Assembly: GCA_021292165.1 (NCBI GenBank)
Contig: CM037879.1
Coordinates: 281,617,772 to 281,681,771 of the forward strand
Reading direction: 5' to 3'
Length of the DNA stretch: 64,000 nt
Source of the DNA: Shinisaurus crocodilurus
Lineage: Eukaryota; Chordata; Lepidosauria; Squamata; Shinisauridae
Shown: in pieces, positions 63,854-64,000 of the stretch
Layout of the letters: the number at the start of each line of letters is the position of its first letter
Position numbering within the stretch: position 1 is the first letter of the stretch
Notes under the pieces: model-generated
Database searches by the model: none
The model's input: only the letters and a program-made list of their open reading frames with translations
What the model was told of the DNA's origin: nothing
Translations under genes and position numbers: made by a program

Positions 63854-64000
63854 CTCAGCCTCAGTTTCACACTTTTTAATTTAACTTATTTTTTCCATCC
63901 CAATAATGGGACTCCACATTTTTTGACTGTCCATAGCACAAGTATCTGCATTTGAAATACGCATAATATAATTTACCTCGTTATCTTTGTATGATTATTA

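Overview
This window is vertebrate nuclear DNA, almost certainly from a squamate reptile (lizard or snake). The main reason is the repeat mix: many tRNA-headed SINEs of the Sauria type (A box, B box, and a 3' tail ending in TATAAATATAATAAATAAA-like repeats), CR1-type LINE 3' ends with the GATTCTATG tail, L2-like LINE C-termini, a 5'-truncated L1, 5S-rRNA-derived SINEs with a CR1 tail, and many short non-autonomous DNA transposons. Exons are short, far apart and carry canonical splice sites. I see no bacterial, phage or CRISPR features.

The one gene I can support is on the + strand. I traced 18 coding exons from 20542 to 59704. All reading phases join without a stop and give 787 complete codons, and the gene is still open at its 3' end. 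The product starts with a roughly 197-residue basic, Ser-rich and probably disordered segment, then a degenerate EF-hand-like domain (about residues 218-292), then an almost continuous coiled coil. The order EF-hand-like domain, linker, coiled coil and a Gly-Trp-containing segment follows KASH5 (CCDC155). The extra N-terminus and the longer coiled coil point to the related long form of IRAG2 (LRMP/Jaw1), an ER/outer-nuclear-membrane KASH protein. I cannot choose firmly between the two because the C-terminal membrane/KASH end is not in the window. The first coding exon has a splice acceptor before the ATG, so at least one 5'UTR exon lies upstream and was not identified.

Region by region: 1-20.5 kb is intergenic or 5' intronic sequence made of CR1, L2, SINE and MITE copies, with one weak candidate minus-strand leader-type exon at 6290-6370 and one LTR-like stretch near 10.4-10.7 kb. 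20.5-31.8 kb holds exons 1-6 (N-terminus, EF-hand-like domain, start of coil). 35.0-38.3 kb holds exons 7-10, 44.3-48.2 kb exons 11-15, and 53.0-59.7 kb exons 16-18. Introns are filled with transposons, including a 2.6-kb antisense L1 in intron 15 inserted into an older CR1. 59.7-64 kb shows no further exon and ends in an LTR-like sequence and a TC microsatellite.

The most interesting non-genic signal is the density and nesting of hAT-type MITEs. Several have exact 8-bp target-site duplications that can be read directly, and many are near-perfect hairpins whose arms carry a CTCCCAGCATGCCCC core resembling the ZNF143/THAP11 promoter motif. A separate inverted-repeat family carries a CTCF-like core. 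I found no clearly novel protein system.
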